Assembly: GCF_003937915.1 (NCBI RefSeq) | Contig: NZ_RHUM01000007.1 | Coordinates: 1-64,000, forward strand | Length of the DNA: 64,000 nucleotides | Source of the DNA: Erwinia sp. 198 | GTDB taxonomy: Bacteria; Pseudomonadota; Gammaproteobacteria; Enterobacterales; Enterobacteriaceae | Direction: 5' to 3' | Part shown: piece after piece, positions 23,141 through 35,797 of the stretch | How the letters are laid out: every line of letters starts with the position of its first letter | How positions within the stretch are numbered: position 1 is the first letter of the stretch | Translations under genes and position numbers: made by a program | Notes under the pieces: generated by a model | The model's input: only the letters and a program-made list of their open reading frames with translations | Database searches by the model: none | Told to the model about the DNA's origin: nothing

Positions 23141-23149
23141 TTATCCACA
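23141..23149 (+). promoter_or_regulatory. DnaA box between asnC and mioC
   Basis: TTATCCACA is a perfect consensus DnaA box 14 bp after the asnC stop, upstream of mioC. In E. coli DnaA boxes in the mioC promoter repress mioC transcription, which otherwise runs into oriC. A similar role is likely here. Confidence 0.8.
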
Positions 23150-23372
23150 AAAGATCGGCGCCTTATTTTTTATTGAATATCCCATATCAGTTCAGGGCCG
23201 CTCCCCTCCGTCCGGCACGTGGCGCTCGCGGCGTGCTTTAACTCATATCGCCCCCCAAAGATAAGCGGCAGGTAAGCCCGTTCATCTGCATCTATTAACC
23301 TTACTTACCCACAGGTAGATCCCAGACTGATCACAGCGTACAATAGCCGCCTTTAGCAAACAGGGATCTCAC

Positions 23373-23816
23373 ATGGCGGACGTAACCTTAATCACTGGCA
23401 GCACCCTGGGCAGTGCGGAATATGTTGCCGAACTTTTGGCCGAGAAGCTGGAAGAAGCGGGCTTTTCTACTGAATTACTGCACGGGCCAGAGCTGAACGA
23501 GCTTTCGACAGAAGGAACGTGGCTGGTAGTGACCTCTACCCATGGAGCCGGCGATCTGCCCGATAATCTGCAGCCGCTATTTGATGAAATAGAAGAGAAG
23601 CGTCCGGATCTGAGTCAGCTGCGCTACGGCGCCGTAGGTATCGGCAACCGTGAATACGATCTTTTCTGCGGTGCGATCGATAAAATGGACAAATTGTTGA
23701 CGGCATGTGGGGCACAGCGCATCGGCGACCGTCTGGACATTGACGTGCTCGAACATGAGATCCCCGAAGATCCCGCCGAGGTGTGGATCGAGAGCTGGAA
23801 AACGCTGATCGGCTGA
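23373..23816 (+). CDS. mioC: Flavodoxin-like protein MioC
   Basis: The 147-residue flavodoxin-fold protein has the FMN phosphate loop TLITGSTLGSAEYVAE at the start and STHGAGDLPDN around residues 50-60. It is collinear with E. coli MioC, an FMN protein associated with biotin synthase activity. Its transcript reads toward oriC and mnmG. The gene immediately flanks the origin, as in all enterics. Confidence 0.95.
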   Translation: MADVTLITGSTLGSAEYVAELLAEKLEEAGFSTELLHGPELNELSTEGTWLVVTSTHGAGDLPDNLQPLFDEIEEKRPDLSQLRYGAVGIGNREYDLFCGAIDKMDKLLTACGAQRIGDRLDIDVLEHEIPEDPAEVWIESWKTLIG

Positions 23817-23822
23817 CGATCG

Positions 23823-23857
23823 GGCGTCGGATCGCAACAATTTGTGCGATCGACGCC
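23823..23857. other. GATC-bearing hairpin at the left edge of oriC
   Basis: GGCGTC-G-GATCGCA pairs with TGCGATC-GACGCC across a 7-base loop, with one bulged G. It begins 7 bp after the mioC stop. Each arm contains GATC, so it is subject to Dam and possibly SeqA. There is no T-tract, so a classical terminator is unlikely. It could slow mioC transcripts entering oriC. Confidence 0.65.
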
Positions 23858-23900
23858 TGAATAACAGGCGAAGTTTTGTAAATTTCTCCCCGATTTGCCT

Positions 23901-24175
23901 ATTTAAATAGCGATCAACTGTGGATAACTATAGTGATCCAGCGGTAATAACCGGTGGTTATCCAAAGAACAACCGCACTGTCGGATCGCGCCTGTGCATA
24001 ACATGCCTTTTTGATCCCAGCTTATACGTTGTAGGATCACCGATCTTTCACAGCAAACGATCCCCCTTAAGCTGATGATCCTGGAAAGGAAAAAAGGCTT
24101 ATCCACAGAGATCGTCGATCCTAATAGAAGATCCAGTAAAGAGATCTCTAAATAAAAAAGATCTTCTTTTTAATA
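23901..24175 (+). other. oriC: Chromosomal replication origin oriC
   Basis: This is the mioC-mnmG gap, aligning with reversed E. coli oriC. DnaA boxes are R4 TGTGGATAA (23919-23927), R2 TTATCCAAA (23958-23966), a weaker R5-like TGTGCATAA (23993-24001) and R1 TTATCCACA (24099-24107). Three A/T-rich 13-mers of the unwinding element lie at 24121-24133, 24134-24146 and 24151-24163, each ending in GATC. Thirteen GATC sites fall within 23911-24165 for Dam/SeqA control. The IHF and FIS sites were not assigned with confidence. Confidence 0.95.
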
Positions 24176-24277
24176 CGTGTCTGGCCCTGCGCTTTCACCT
24201 TCGGCCAAAGTTGAGTAGAATTCACGCCCCGGGCATCCCCCACTCTTTTAAATCGCACAACCGCGAGGTTCAGTACC

Positions 24278-26167
24278 ATGTTTTATCCAGATCCTTTTGA
24301 CGTCATCGTGATCGGTGGTGGTCATGCGGGCACGGAAGCCGCTATGGCGGCAGCCCGGATGGGTCAGCAAACCCTGCTTTTAACGCATAACATTGATACG
24401 CTTGGACAAATGTCCTGCAATCCGGCGATCGGTGGCATCGGAAAAGGACATCTGGTTAAAGAAGTGGACGCGCTGGGCGGCCTGATGGCACACGCTATTG
24501 ACCAGGCCGGTATTCAGTTCAGGATACTAAACGCCAGCAAAGGGCCCGCGGTCAGGGCCACCCGTGCTCAGGCGGATCGCGTGCTCTATCGTCAGGCCGT
24601 ACGCACCGCGCTGGAGAACCAGCCGAACCTGATGATCTTCCAGCAGGCGGTTGACGATCTGATTGTGGAAAACGATCGCGTCGTTGGCGCTGTGACCCAG
24701 ATGGGGCTTAAATTCCGCGCCAAAGCGGTTGTGCTGACCGTAGGTACCTTCCTGGACGGCAAGATCCACATTGGGCTGGATAACTACAGCGGTGGTCGTG
24801 CTGGCGATCCGCCTTCGATCCCATTGGCTCGTCGCCTGCGTGAGCTGCCTTTGCGCGTCAGCCGTCTGAAAACCGGTACGCCACCGCGTATCGATGCGCG
24901 TACAATTGATTTCAGCGTGCTGGCCCCGCAGCATGGCGATACGCCGCTGCCGGTCTTCTCGTTTATGGGCAACGTGGCGCAGCACCCACAGCAGGTGCCT
25001 TGCTACATCACCTATACCAACGAGAAAACGCATGACGTCATCCGCAGCAACCTGGATCGCAGCCCAATGTACGCCGGCGTGATTGAAGGGGTTGGCCCAC
25101 GCTACTGTCCTTCCATTGAAGACAAGGTGATGCGCTTTGCCGATCGCAACGCGCACCAGATCTTCCTGGAGCCGGAAGGGCTGACCAGTAATGAAATTTA
25201 TCCAAACGGCATCTCCACCAGCCTGCCGTTTGATGTCCAGATGCAGATTGTTCACTCTATGCAGGGCCTGGAAAACGCGAAGATCGTCCGTCCGGGCTAT
25301 GCCATCGAATATGACTTCTTCGATCCGCGCGATCTGAAGCCAACGCTGGAAAGCAAATTTATCGAAGGGCTGTTCTTTGCCGGTCAGATCAACGGCACGA
25401 CAGGCTATGAAGAAGCTGCTGCGCAAGGTTTGCTGGCTGGGCTGAATGCCGGTCGCCTCTCTGCGGATAAAGAGACCTGGGCGCCGCGTCGCGATCAGGC
25501 CTATCTGGGCGTGCTGGTTGACGATCTCTGCACGCTGGGCACCAAAGAGCCGTACCGCATGTTCACCTCCAGGGCGGAATACCGTCTGATGCTGCGTGAA
25601 GACAACGCCGATCTGCGTCTGACCGCTGAAGGCCGCGAGCTGGGTCTGGTAGACGATGCCCGCTGGGCGCGCTTTAACGAGAAGCTGGAGAGCATTGAAC
25701 AGGAGCGTCAGCGTCTGCGCGACATCTGGGTGCATCCTAAATCCGAAGCCGTGGACGAAGTGAACGGCGTACTGAGCGCCGCGCTGACCAAAGAAGCCAA
25801 CGGCGAAGACCTGCTGCGTCGTCCAGAGATGACCTATCAGCAGCTGATGACGCTCAGCACCTTTGCGCCTGCCTTAAGCGATACTCAGGCCGCCGAGCAG
25901 GTTGAAATTCAGGTGAAATACGAAGGCTATATCGCCCGTCAGCAGGAAGAGATCGATCGCCAGCTGCGCAATGAGAACACGCTGCTGCCGGTAGAATTGG
26001 ATTACCGCCAGGTCAGCGGCCTCTCTAACGAGGCGATCGCCAAGCTGAACGATCACAAGCCGGGATCGATAGGTCAGGCTTCACGTATTTCAGGGATCAC
26101 GCCTGCGGCTATTTCCATTCTTCTGATCTACCTGAAAAAGCAGGGGCTGTTGCGCAAAAGCGCCTGA
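24278..26167 (+). CDS. mnmG: tRNA U34 carboxymethylaminomethyl synthase subunit MnmG
   Basis: The 629-residue FAD enzyme begins with the dinucleotide fold [20 protein letters not shown] (residues about 12-31) and has [17 protein letters not shown] and the C-terminal helical domain that binds MnmE. With MnmE (encoded at 56064-57428) it installs cmnm5 at U34 of several tRNAs. It is the first gene right of oriC and is followed by rsmG. Its transcription out of oriC is conserved in enterics. Confidence 0.96.
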   Translation: MFYPDPFDVIVIGGGHAGTEAAMAAARMGQQTLLLTHNIDTLGQMSCNPAIGGIGKGHLVKEVDALGGLMAHAIDQAGIQFRILNASKGPAVRATRAQADRVLYRQAVRTALENQPNLMIFQQAVDDLIVENDRVVGAVTQMGLKFRAKAVVLTVGTFLDGKIHIGLDNYSGGRAGDPPSIPLARRLRELPLRVSRLKTGTPPRIDARTIDFSVLAPQHGDTPLPVFSFMGNVAQHPQQVPCYITYTNEKTHDVIRSNLDRSPMYAGVIEGVGPRYCPSIEDKVMRFADRNAHQIFLEPEGLTSNEIYPNGISTSLPFDVQMQIVHSMQGLENAKIVRPGYAIEYDFFDPRDLKPTLESKFIEGLFFAGQINGTTGYEEAAAQGLLAGLNAGRLSADKETWAPRRDQAYLGVLVDDLCTLGTKEPYRMFTSRAEYRLMLREDNADLRLTAEGRELGLVDDARWARFNEKLESIEQERQRLRDIWVHPKSEAVDEVNGVLSAALTKEANGEDLLRRPEMTYQQLMTLSTFAPALSDTQAAEQVEIQVKYEGYIARQQEEIDRQLRNENTLLPVELDYRQVSGLSNEAIAKLNDHKPGSIGQASRISGITPAAISILLIYLKKQGLLRKSA

Positions 26168-26217
26168 TGCTTCACGGGGCGGCCAGGGTCGCCCCTTTAA
26201 CTGATTTGGATGTAATC

Positions 26218-26859
26218 GTGATTAATAAACTTTCTGCGCTGCTGAAAGCCGCCAATATTTCCCTGACCGATCGACAAAAAGAGCAGCTGACAGGCTATGT
26301 TGAGCTGCTGCATAAATGGAATAAGGCCTATAACCTGACGTCGGTGCGTGACCCGCAGCAGATGCTGGTGCGACATATCATGGACAGCATCGTGGTTGAG
26401 CCTTATCTGGAAGGAAGCCGCTTTATTGACGTGGGCACGGGACCCGGCCTGCCGGGCGTACCGCTCGCTATTGTCCGTCCTGAAGCGCACTTCACGCTGC
26501 TGGACAGCCTGGGCAAGCGCATACGCTTTCTTAAGCAGGTACAGCATGAACTGAAACTGGAAAATATCGATCCGGTACAGAGTAGGGTAGAGGTGTTTCC
26601 TGCCGAGCCGGCTTTCGATGGCGTGATCAGTCGGGCCTTCGCTTCTCTGAACGATATGCTGAGCTGGTGCCATCATCTGCCCGGCGAAAAAGGGCGGTTT
26701 TATGCGCTGAAAGGCGTCGTGCCGCAGGAGGAGATTGACGCGCTGCCAACGGGCTTTACCCATCATAAAACGGTGAAGCTTCTCGTTCCTGAACTGGAAG
26801 GCGAACGTCACCTGGTGATAATTAACCCGACAAATCTGGCAACAGGCAGCGCTGACTGA
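26218..26859 (+). CDS. rsmG: 16S rRNA (guanine527-N7)-methyltransferase
   Basis: The 213-residue Rossmann-fold methyltransferase has the SAM motif [15 protein letters not shown] (about residues 75-90) and the family stretch [15 protein letters not shown]. It methylates G527 of 16S rRNA; loss gives low-level streptomycin resistance in E. coli. I chose the GTG at 26218 ([10 protein letters not shown]) because it aligns with the E. coli start. The frame is open back to 26167, immediately after mnmG, but that extension is not conserved. Confidence 0.93.
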   Translation: MINKLSALLKAANISLTDRQKEQLTGYVELLHKWNKAYNLTSVRDPQQMLVRHIMDSIVVEPYLEGSRFIDVGTGPGLPGVPLAIVRPEAHFTLLDSLGKRIRFLKQVQHELKLENIDPVQSRVEVFPAEPAFDGVISRAFASLNDMLSWCHHLPGEKGRFYALKGVVPQEEIDALPTGFTHHKTVKLLVPELEGERHLVIINPTNLATGSAD

Positions 26860-27567
26860 ACGCAATTTGTCTGAAAATAACGCTGAAAGGCTGAGCTTTT
26901 TACCTTATTATCGCCTGAATATTCAGCAAAGCGGCTGATGATTTCACGCTTACCGAACCCGATTTTAGTTAAGTCAGTACGGCAGGGCAGGGGAGCAGAG
27001 GCCGCAGGTAAGGCGAAAAGCCAAAAGGCCGGGTGAAAATTTAGCCTTTTGAGCGATATGCGGTGAATTTTTTTCAGATGGCGATGTTTCACTAAGGTTA
27101 AAATGACGCGCAGAAATTATCGTTCACACCTGGTTACATTTAACGTTAATTTCACAAAGTGTTATCAAGGATATTACCTCACCAGGACGATATCTGCCTT
27201 TTTCTGCGCGAAGTCAAAAATAATGTGGTGATATTTATTTTGCTTGCCTGACGGAAAATCCTGAAATTTTGGCGGTAATCACTGTCAATTAACACTTTTA
27301 ATCCGGCAGTCAGGCTGGTTTTACGGTAAAAAATAGTAAGTAGTTGAATGTTATTGATATAATTATATTTTTCTGAGCGATATTAAGAATATTCCTTAAC
27401 GGAATGCGGATAAAATATTACTGAAATGTGATCTTCCGCACGCTTTATGAGCGATATTTCGCCTTTATCGTATGCATTTTCCGCCTGTCAGCCATTCCTG
27501 ACAGTTTTGAAAAAGCGCGCCCGCGAAAGAAATTTAAATAATTGTTCACCATTTCGCTACTTATCCA
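26860..27567. other. Long A/T-rich gene-free stretch between rsmG and atp
   Basis: About 700 bp without a credible gene. Base composition drops well below the neighbours, especially 27120-27460. The only long frame is a minus-strand reading from inside rsmG, with no ribosome site or family. I see no convincing tRNA, sRNA or repeat. The right end holds the atp promoter. Confidence 0.6.
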
Positions 27568-27595
27568 TTGAAATCGCAGGGGCGCGCCGTATAAT
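27568..27595 (+). promoter_or_regulatory. atp operon promoter
   Basis: TTGAAA (27568-27573) and TATAAT (27590-27595) are spaced by 16 bp, about 90 bp ahead of atpI. This is the best sigma70 match in the rsmG-atpI gap. Confidence 0.8.
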
Positions 27596-27687
27596 TTGCT
27601 CGTTTTTTGCTGCTTGACTCAAAGCGGCAAAGGCAGTTTTATACGACACGCGACATACCCCCGACGGGGCAGGAGAGTTTCAGCGTC

Positions 27688-28892
<1,205 letters not shown>

Positions 28893-28924
28893 TTTTTTTA
28901 TCAACACTACTGCGTTTTAACTGA

Positions 28925-29750
<826 letters not shown>

Positions 29751-29764
29751 GGAGGAAGGGGCTG

Positions 29765-30298
29765 ATGTCTGAATTTACTACTGTAGCTCGCCCCTACGCC
29801 AAAGCAGCTTTTGACTTTGCTGTTGAGCATCAGAATGTCGATCGCTGGCAGCAGATGCTGGCGTTCGCTACCGAAGTAGCCAGCAATGAACAAGTGGCAG
29901 AACTCCTTTCCGGCGCATTAGCGCCGGAAGCGTTGTCTGCACGGTTCATCGCTATCTGTGGTGATCAACTCGATGAAGCCGGCCAGAACCTGATTAAGGT
30001 CATGGCTGAGAACAAACGTTTACCAGCGCTTCCCGATGTACTGGCTCAGTTTATCCAGCTACGCGCCGCATACGATGCGACCGCGGACGTTGAGGTGATC
30101 TCTTCCACTACACTGAGTGACGAACAGCTGACCAAAATCAGCGCCGCTATGGAAAAACGTCTGTCACGCAAAGTTAAGCTGAATTGCAAAATTGATAAGT
30201 CTGTAATGGCAGGTGTAATCATCCGTGCGGGTGATATGGTCATTGATGGCAGCGTACGCGGCCGTCTTGAGCGCCTTGCAGACGACTTGCAGTCTTAA
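29765..30298 (+). CDS. atpH: F0F1 ATP synthase subunit delta
   Basis: The 177-residue stator cap protein begins [19 protein letters not shown] and ends with the OSCP-family C-terminal domain ([21 protein letters not shown]). It joins the b dimer to the top of the alpha-beta hexamer. It is preceded by AAGGAGG. Confidence 0.96.
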   Translation: MSEFTTVARPYAKAAFDFAVEHQNVDRWQQMLAFATEVASNEQVAELLSGALAPEALSARFIAICGDQLDEAGQNLIKVMAENKRLPALPDVLAQFIQLRAAYDATADVEVISSTTLSDEQLTKISAAMEKRLSRKVKLNCKIDKSVMAGVIIRAGDMVIDGSVRGRLERLADDLQS

Positions 30299-30312
30299 GG
30301 GGACTGGAGCAT

Positions 30313-31854
30313 ATGCAACTGAATTCCACCGAAATCAGCGAACTGATCAAGCAGCGCATTGCTCAGTTCAATGTCGTGAGCGAAGCTCACAATGAAGGTA
30401 CTATCGTTTCCGTCAGTGACGGCATCATCCGCGTAAACGGCCTGGCCGATGTTATGCAGGGTGAGATGATCGCACTGCCGGGCAACCGCTTCGCTATCGC
30501 ACTGAACCTGGAGCGCGACTCCGTAGGTGCCGTAGTGATGGGCCCATACGCTGACCTCGCCGAAGGCATGAAGGTTAAGTGTACCGGTCGTATCCTGGAA
30601 GTTCCGGTAGGCCGTGGCCTGCTGGGTCGTGTGGTGAACACCCTGGGTGCACCTATCGATGGCAAAGGCGCCATTGATAACGACGGCTTCTCGCCAATCG
30701 AAGTGATTGCGCCAGGCGTTATCGACCGCCAGTCCGTCGATCAGCCTGTACAGACTGGTTATAAGTCTGTGGATGCGATGATCCCAATCGGCCGTGGCCA
30801 GCGTGAGCTGATCATCGGCGACCGTCAGACCGGTAAAACCGCGATGGCGATCGATGCGATCATCAACCAGCGCGATTCCGGCATTAAGTGCGTGTACGTG
30901 GCTATCGGCCAGAAAGCTTCTACCATCGCTAACGTGGTACGTAAGCTGGAAGAACACAACGCGCTGGCTAACACCATCGTAGTTGTGGCTACCGCTTCCG
31001 AGTCTGCTGCGCTGCAGTACCTGGCACCGTATGCGGGTTGCGCCATGGGCGAATACTTCCGTGACCGCGGTGAAGACGCGCTGATCGTATATGATGACCT
31101 GTCCAAGCAGGCCGTTGCATACCGTCAGGTTTCGCTGCTGCTGCGCCGTCCACCAGGTCGTGAAGCTTTCCCTGGCGACGTGTTCTACCTCCACTCCCGT
31201 CTGCTGGAACGTGCTTCCCGCGTGAGCGCCGACTACGTTGAGCGTTTCACTAACGGTGCAGTAAAAGGTAAAACCGGTTCTCTGACCGCGCTGCCGATCA
31301 TCGAAACTCAGGCTGGCGACGTTTCCGCGTTCGTTCCGACCAACGTAATCTCGATTACCGATGGTCAGATCTTCCTGGAAACTAACCTGTTCAACTCCGG
31401 TATTCGTCCGGCAGTTAACCCAGGGATCTCCGTATCCCGTGTGGGTGGCGCTGCGCAGACCAAGATCATCAAGAAACTGTCCGGTGGTATTCGTACCGCG
31501 CTGGCGCAGTATCGTGAACTGGCAGCGTTCTCTCAGTTCGCTTCCGATCTGGACGAAGCAACCCGCAAACAGCTGAGCCACGGTCAGAAAGTGACCGAGC
31601 TGCTGAAACAGAAACAGTATGCGCCGATGTCCGTAGCGCAGCAGGGTCTGGTGCTGTTTGCCGCCGAGCGTGGCTTCCTGAACGACGTTGAGCTGGCGAA
31701 AATCGGCAGCTTCGAAGCAGCGCTTCTGGCCTATGCAGATCGCGACCACAGCGAGCTGATGGCGGAAATCAACCAGGCTGGTAACTACAACAACGATATC
31801 GAAGCGAAGCTGAAAGCTCTGCTCGAAACGTTTAAGAAAACCCAGTCCTGGTAA
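30313..31854 (+). CDS. atpA: F0F1 ATP synthase subunit alpha
   Basis: The 513-residue non-catalytic nucleotide-binding subunit has a P-loop GDRQTGKT at residues 169-176, identical in position to E. coli, and the arginine finger in the [10 protein letters not shown] region. It is hydrolytically silent but needed for binding change. Short spacing from atpH supports the single operon. Confidence 0.97.
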   Translation: MQLNSTEISELIKQRIAQFNVVSEAHNEGTIVSVSDGIIRVNGLADVMQGEMIALPGNRFAIALNLERDSVGAVVMGPYADLAEGMKVKCTGRILEVPVGRGLLGRVVNTLGAPIDGKGAIDNDGFSPIEVIAPGVIDRQSVDQPVQTGYKSVDAMIPIGRGQRELIIGDRQTGKTAMAIDAIINQRDSGIKCVYVAIGQKASTIANVVRKLEEHNALANTIVVVATASESAALQYLAPYAGCAMGEYFRDRGEDALIVYDDLSKQAVAYRQVSLLLRRPPGREAFPGDVFYLHSRLLERASRVSADYVERFTNGAVKGKTGSLTALPIIETQAGDVSAFVPTNVISITDGQIFLETNLFNSGIRPAVNPGISVSRVGGAAQTKIIKKLSGGIRTALAQYRELAAFSQFASDLDEATRKQLSHGQKVTELLKQKQYAPMSVAQQGLVLFAAERGFLNDVELAKIGSFEAALLAYADRDHSELMAEINQAGNYNNDIEAKLKALLETFKKTQSW

Positions 31855-31860
31855 TGTCTG

Positions 31861-31888
31861 GCGGCTTGTCCCTTCCGGGGCAGGCCGC
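31861..31888 (+). other. Intercistronic hairpin atpA-atpG
   Basis: GCGGC-TTG-TCCC pairs with GGGG-CAG-GCCGC across TTCC, just after the atpA stop. No T-tract follows. It probably affects mRNA stability or atpG expression. Confidence 0.6.
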
Positions 31889-31908
31889 AAGGCTTTGAGG
31901 AGAAGCTT

Positions 31909-34193
<2,285 letters not shown>

Positions 34194-34217
34194 TAACGGT
34201 TTCCCGGGAGGTTAATT

Positions 34218-34637
34218 ATGGCTATGACTTTTCACCTGGACGTGGTCAGTGCGGAACAGCAGATGTTCTCCGGCACTGTGCAGCGTATTCAGGTGTCAGG
34301 TAGCGAAGGCGAGCTGGGGATCCATCCTGGCCACGCCCCGCTGCTGACCGCCATTAAACCTGGTATGGTTCGCATCGTTAAAGAACAGGGCGACGAGGAG
34401 TATATTTATCTCTCCGGCGGCATGTTGGAAGTACAGCCAGGCGCGGCCACCGTGCTGGCTGATACGGCGATCCGCGGCACCGACCTCGACGAGGCCCGCG
34501 CGATGGAAGCGAAACGCAAAGCCGAGGAGCACATGAGTGGCTCCCACGGCGATGTGGACTTTGCTGCCGCGTCGGCTGAACTGGCTAAAGCGATCGCCAA
34601 ACTGCGCGTGATCGAGTTGACCAAAAAAGCGATGTAA
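34218..34637 (+). CDS. atpC: F0F1 ATP synthase subunit epsilon
   Basis: The 139-residue subunit has an N-terminal beta-sandwich with [19 protein letters not shown] and a C-terminal helical hairpin that inhibits ATP hydrolysis. It is the last gene of the operon and is followed by a strong terminator. In E. coli glmU follows; here an accessory module is interposed. Confidence 0.96.
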   Translation: MAMTFHLDVVSAEQQMFSGTVQRIQVSGSEGELGIHPGHAPLLTAIKPGMVRIVKEQGDEEYIYLSGGMLEVQPGAATVLADTAIRGTDLDEARAMEAKRKAEEHMSGSHGDVDFAAASAELAKAIAKLRVIELTKKAM

Positions 34638-34654
34638 TTCAGGTTTAAGCAGAA

Positions 34655-34687
34655 AGGCCAGACAGGAAACTGCCTGGCCTTTTTTTA
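34655..34687 (+). terminator. atp operon terminator
   Basis: AGGCCAG-A-CAG / CTG-C-CTGGCCT with a GAAA loop is followed by seven or eight T residues. Confidence 0.93.
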
Positions 34688-34779
34688 TTGTTGAAGGTGC
34701 GACAGGGTGCTTGCTGAAGGAAAGCCCTACCGGATAGAACATTATATTTAATGTTGTAATTAAACTGATCGTTAAGCGT

Positions 34780-35223
34780 TCAGCTACGCCAGAAAAAAAA
34801 GCAGAGCGTGCAGAACGCCATAACGGTGGCGATGATAGTGAGTACCGAGCAGATAAGACATTCCGTCTTGCTGCTGCCAGCATCCGCTATCACAGGTTGC
34901 TGCTCCGCTTTCTTCTCCGGAATATAGATATAGCCTTTGCCCGGTATCGTTTTAATACAGTTTCTGAGATTCACCGCGGCTAAATCGCGGCGTATTTTAT
35001 AAACCAGCTGAGTCAGGTTAGCGTCATCGATAGTCGCAGCCCGGCTTTCCCAGATTGCCGTAATCAAATGGCTTTTTGTCAGCTCTTTTTCCGGGTTGCG
35101 AAGGAAATAGCTCAGCAATCGTTTCTCTTTTTCGCTGATGGTTAATGTAATGTTGCCATTAATCAGATGGTTTCTCTCTTCTGAAAGATAAATATTATTA
35201 CCGAGATAAATTTCTTCGTTCAT
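34780..35223 (-). CDS. CadC/ToxR-like winged-helix regulator with C-terminal membrane anchor
   Basis: The 147-residue protein has an OmpR/CadC-type winged helix (about residues 5-103, with EKRLLSYFLRNPEKELTKSHL and the IKTIPGKGYIYIP wing). A short linker and one membrane helix (about 122-144) follow, leaving only two or three residues beyond. CadC and ToxR normally carry a large periplasmic sensor, which is absent here. It faces the chitinase gene across a 574-bp gap and is the best candidate regulator of the chitinase-endolysin-holin genes. Its A/T-rich composition suggests acquisition. Target and signal are unknown. Confidence 0.8.
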   Translation of the reverse strand: MNEEIYLGNNIYLSEERNHLINGNITLTISEKEKRLLSYFLRNPEKELTKSHLITAIWESRAATIDDANLTQLVYKIRRDLAAVNLRNCIKTIPGKGYIYIPEKKAEQQPVIADAGSSKTECLICSVLTIIATVMAFCTLCFFFWRS

Positions 35224-35797
35224 GACGATGACCTGTTAAGTGGGGAACCAGTAATAGATTTAAAAATCTGGGGTGAACGGCTTTGTATAGCCTCTGCGAG
35301 TCCTTATTAATATTTCCTTCAATATTATTTTTGTTTTTCAGCAGATGTCGCTCTACTTAACTGCTTCATTCTGCCAGTGGCAGGAATATACCAGCAGGAA
35401 AGATAAAGATGGGTTGTAATTATTAGCACAGGCAGTGCAGAAAGTGCATGCCAGAAGGCGGTGATCCGCGTCGGTAAAAGGCATATAGTGGTTTTACCGC
35501 GCGCAATGTTAAGCGGGATTCTAATTGTTGTTTATCCGGCATTGATAAAAAAGAACAGCATTTTATATTCAAAGGTTTTGTAGCTGACCTGGTGCTTTTT
35601 ATCTTATCCGTCACCATGCTCATGCACGCAGCCTGACCGATAGCCGGGTTATTAATGTTATTCCGAACAGTACGGCATTGAGCTAATGATTATTCTTTAT
35701 TTGTAACTGGTGCAGTTTTCCGGGTTGGGTAAAAGTTTGTTGGCCAGCTTAATCGATGGCACTGAGTACACTAACTTTTATCAGATAAGGATTTGCA
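35224..35797. other. A/T-rich control region between the CadC-like gene and the chitinase
   Basis: This is a 574-bp gap between divergent genes with low G+C, long for a simple promoter region. It should hold the promoters of both genes. AAGGA precedes the chitinase ATG. A minus-strand 66-codon frame at 35423-35623 lacks a ribosome site or recognisable family. I found no clear operator repeat by eye. Confidence 0.6.

Noticed and set aside
26808-27092. 94-codon minus-strand frame overlapping the rsmG 3' end
   Set aside because: Composition and arginine-rich text look like a chance frame antisense to rsmG and spacer.
35423-35623. 66-codon minus-strand frame in the chitinase upstream region
   Set aside because: No ribosome site or recognisable domain; it may be chance, though I could not test conservation.
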